Made by a program: the position numbers and the translations under genes. Below the pieces are notes generated by a model that was not told the origin of the DNA, made no database searches, and was given only the letters and a program-made list of their open reading frames with translations. Shown here in pieces: positions 4,974 to 6,296 of a stretch of 6,296 bases of DNA; the first letter of the stretch is position 1; every line of letters starts with the position of its first letter. Source of the DNA: Bacillota bacterium (GTDB lineage: Bacteria; Bacillota; Clostridia; Christensenellales; Borkfalkiaceae). The stretch lies in assembly GCA_021768985.1 (NCBI GenBank), contig JAETTR010000076.1:1-6296 (forward strand), in the 5' to 3' direction.

Positions 4974-5999
4974 TTAGCGTAACGAAATGCTCGCCTGAGC
5001 ATTGAGCGAAAGCGGCGCAAAGTTGCCCGCCCGATATTGCACCAACCCTTCGGCGGCGATCATAGCCGCGTTATCGGTACAGTGTCTGCGCTCGGGAAGC
5101 ACAAGCTTTAATTTCGCGGCGTTGCAGACGGTGACGAGCTTATCCCGCAGATATCCGTTCGCGATCACTCCCCCGCCCGCGGCGATCGTTTGCACGCCCT
5201 TCTCATGCGCGGCTTCCGCCGCTTTCTCCGCAAGTATATCGAGCGCGGCTTTCTGGAAAGAACACGCTACGTCCGCCCGACTCCACGCTTCCCCCTTCTG
5301 TTCCTTGGAATGCACGTAATTGATGACCGAAGTCTTTAATCCGCTGTATGAAAAATCATATCCGCCCAAACCCTTCAGCATCCTGGGAAACGGAATGCTA
5401 TCCTCGCCTTCCCGCGCAAGCTTTTCCACGTGCGGACCGCCCGGATAAGGCAGCGAAAGCACCCGCGCGACTTTATCGAACGCTTCGCCTGCGGCGTCGT
5501 CCCGCGTGGCGCCGAGCACCTCGAACTCCGTTTCCGTCTTTACGTAAATAATCGCCGTATGTCCCCCGCTTGCGAGCAATGTTATAAAGGGCGGCTTCAG
5601 CGTATCGTCTTCGAGATAACACGCGGCAAGGTGACCGCGGATATGATTTACCCCGATCAGCGGAATATTCAATCCCATTGCAAGTCCTTTTGCAAAAGAT
5701 AAGCCCACGAGAAGCGCGCCCAACAGCCCCGCGCCGTACGTTACGGCAACCACGTCGAGCTCCTCTTTACGTACTCCCGCATTCTTCAATGCACGAGAAA
5801 CGACCTCGTCCACCGCGTCGGTATGAACGCGCGAGGCGATCTCGGGCACGACCCCGCCGAATTGCGCCTGCACGGACGCGGAAGAGATGATTTCGTCGGA
5901 AAGCAATTTGCGACCGCGGATCACCGCGGCCGCCGTCTCGTCGCACGAAGATTCGATACCTAAAATAATGGGATTAAGTTTCTTCCGATATGTTTCCAT
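4974..5999 (-). CDS. tsaD: tRNA N6-adenosine threonylcarbamoyltransferase TsaD
   Basis: TsaD transfers the threonylcarbamoyl group from threonylcarbamoyl-AMP to A37 of ANN-decoding tRNAs (t6A), working with TsaB and TsaE in bacteria. The 341-residue protein is full length. The ASKHA-fold hallmarks are GIESSCDETAAAV (14-26), the metal-binding VNHIRGHLAA (117-126; His119 and His123), LLASGGHT (141-148), TRDDAAGEAFDKVAR (165-179), GGGVIANGYLR (275-285) and CTDNAAMIA (307-315) with the metal-ligand Asp309. The N-terminus carries about 8 extra basic/polar residues before the usual start, and no alternative ATG, GTG or TTG start is available there. No good Shine-Dalgarno lies at normal distance; the nearest purine run (AAGAAGAG) is about 16 nt upstream and inside the prfB end, so coupling to prfB translation is likely. 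The tsaB, tsaE and rimI genes are not seen here. Confidence 0.97.
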   Translation of the reverse strand: METYRKKLNPIILGIESSCDETAAAVIRGRKLLSDEIISSASVQAQFGGVVPEIASRVHTDAVDEVVSRALKNAGVRKEELDVVAVTYGAGLLGALLVGLSFAKGLAMGLNIPLIGVNHIRGHLAACYLEDDTLKPPFITLLASGGHTAIIYVKTETEFEVLGATRDDAAGEAFDKVARVLSLPYPGGPHVEKLAREGEDSIPFPRMLKGLGGYDFSYSGLKTSVINYVHSKEQKGEAWSRADVACSFQKAALDILAEKAAEAAHEKGVQTIAAGGGVIANGYLRDKLVTVCNAAKLKLVLPERRHCTDNAAMIAAEGLVQYRAGNFAPLSLNAQASISLR

Positions 6000-6011
6000 T
6001 ATGCAAACCGA

Positions 6012-6296
6012 TCAACTCTTCTTTAAGTAGTCAATGATAAAGCCCTGAATCTCGCCGTCCATAACCGCCTGCACGTCGCCCATTTCGTACCCCGTGCGGT
6101 GATCTTTCACCAGCGTGTACGGGCAGAACACGTAGGACCGGATCTGCGAACCCCATTCGATCTTTTTCGTTTCCCCTTTCAGCGCGGCTTCGTCCGCCAT
6201 GCGCTGTTCGATCTGCTTTTCGAGCAGCTTCGAACGCAGATATTTGAACGCCATTTCTTTATTCTGCAACTGGCTCCGCTCGTTCTGACAGGTCAC
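6012..6296 (-). CDS. prfB: Peptide chain release factor 2, C-terminal part, truncated by window edge
   Basis: RF2 recognises UGA and UAA stop codons and triggers peptide release on the ribosome. Only the last 94 residues are present. They begin VTCQNERSQLQNKEMAF, the segment that follows the catalytic GGQ region, and continue to IEWGSQIRSYVFCPYTLVK, then KDHRTGYEMGDVQAVMDG and a short C-terminal helix. The IEWGSQIRSYVF and VKDHRT signatures mark RF2; RF1 has a different sequence at this point. The GTG at the window edge is an internal valine codon, not a start. The GGQ motif, the stop-codon recognition loop and any programmed +1 frameshift site near the start are outside the window. It ends in TGA 12 bp before tsaD and is probably cotranscribed with it. 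Confidence 0.95.
   Translation of the reverse strand: MTCQNERSQLQNKEMAFKYLRSKLLEKQIEQRMADEAALKGETKKIEWGSQIRSYVFCPYTLVKDHRTGYEMGDVQAVMDGEIQGFIIDYLKKS

Noticed and set aside
6294..6296. GTG as the start of a short gene at the right edge
   Set aside because: It is an internal valine codon in the conserved VTCQNERSQ segment of release factor 2.

Overview
The window looks like chromosomal DNA from an endospore-forming member of the Bacillota (Firmicutes), most likely a Clostridia-type lineage. The main evidence is an adjacent spoVAD-spoVAE pair, which belongs to the spore dipicolinic-acid (DPA) channel. The other genes are low-divergence housekeeping genes of Gram-positive character. Coding DNA is moderately GC-rich with many G/C-ending codons, and the intergenic gaps are strongly AT-rich. 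A lipoprotein protease with a short Gly-x-y spacer resembles surface proteins of gut Clostridia; that narrower placement is inference only.

Layout. Positions 1-307 (minus) hold the start of glmS, cut by the window edge. Positions 324-1709 (minus) hold a complete glmM, 16 bp upstream of glmS in transcription order; together they form the UDP-GlcNAc precursor branch (Fru-6-P to GlcN-6-P to GlcN-1-P). Positions 1710-1878 are an AT-rich leader with a good sigma-A-type promoter and a 5'-UTR hairpin. Positions 1879-2256 (spoVAE) and 2289-3281 (spoVAD) are a minus-strand sporulation pair 32 bp apart. Positions 3282-3456 are an AT-rich divergent control region with repeats and candidate promoters. 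Positions 3457-4917 (plus) encode a lipoprotein trypsin-like/HtrA-type serine protease with a C-terminal PDZ-like domain. A strong hairpin at about 4935-4967 sits between the convergent protease and tsaD genes. Positions 4974-5999 (minus) are tsaD (tRNA t6A synthesis), 12 bp downstream of the prfB 3' end at 6012-6296 (minus, truncated by the window edge).

How the genes relate. There are three apparent units on the minus strand: prfB-tsaD (translation fidelity and termination), spoVAD-spoVAE (DPA transport into the spore) and glmM-glmS (cell-wall amino-sugar supply). One plus-strand monocistronic gene encodes an envelope quality-control or surface protease. No clear terminator separates spoVAE from glmM, so sporulation-phase read-through into the amino-sugar genes is possible.

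I see no mobile element, CRISPR array, tRNA or rRNA, and nothing that amounts to a new defence or biosynthetic system. The most interesting items are regulatory (leader hairpins, overlapping divergent promoters, absence of room for a glmS ribozyme), the spoVA pair without an adjacent spoVAC, and the unusual architecture of the lipoprotein protease.
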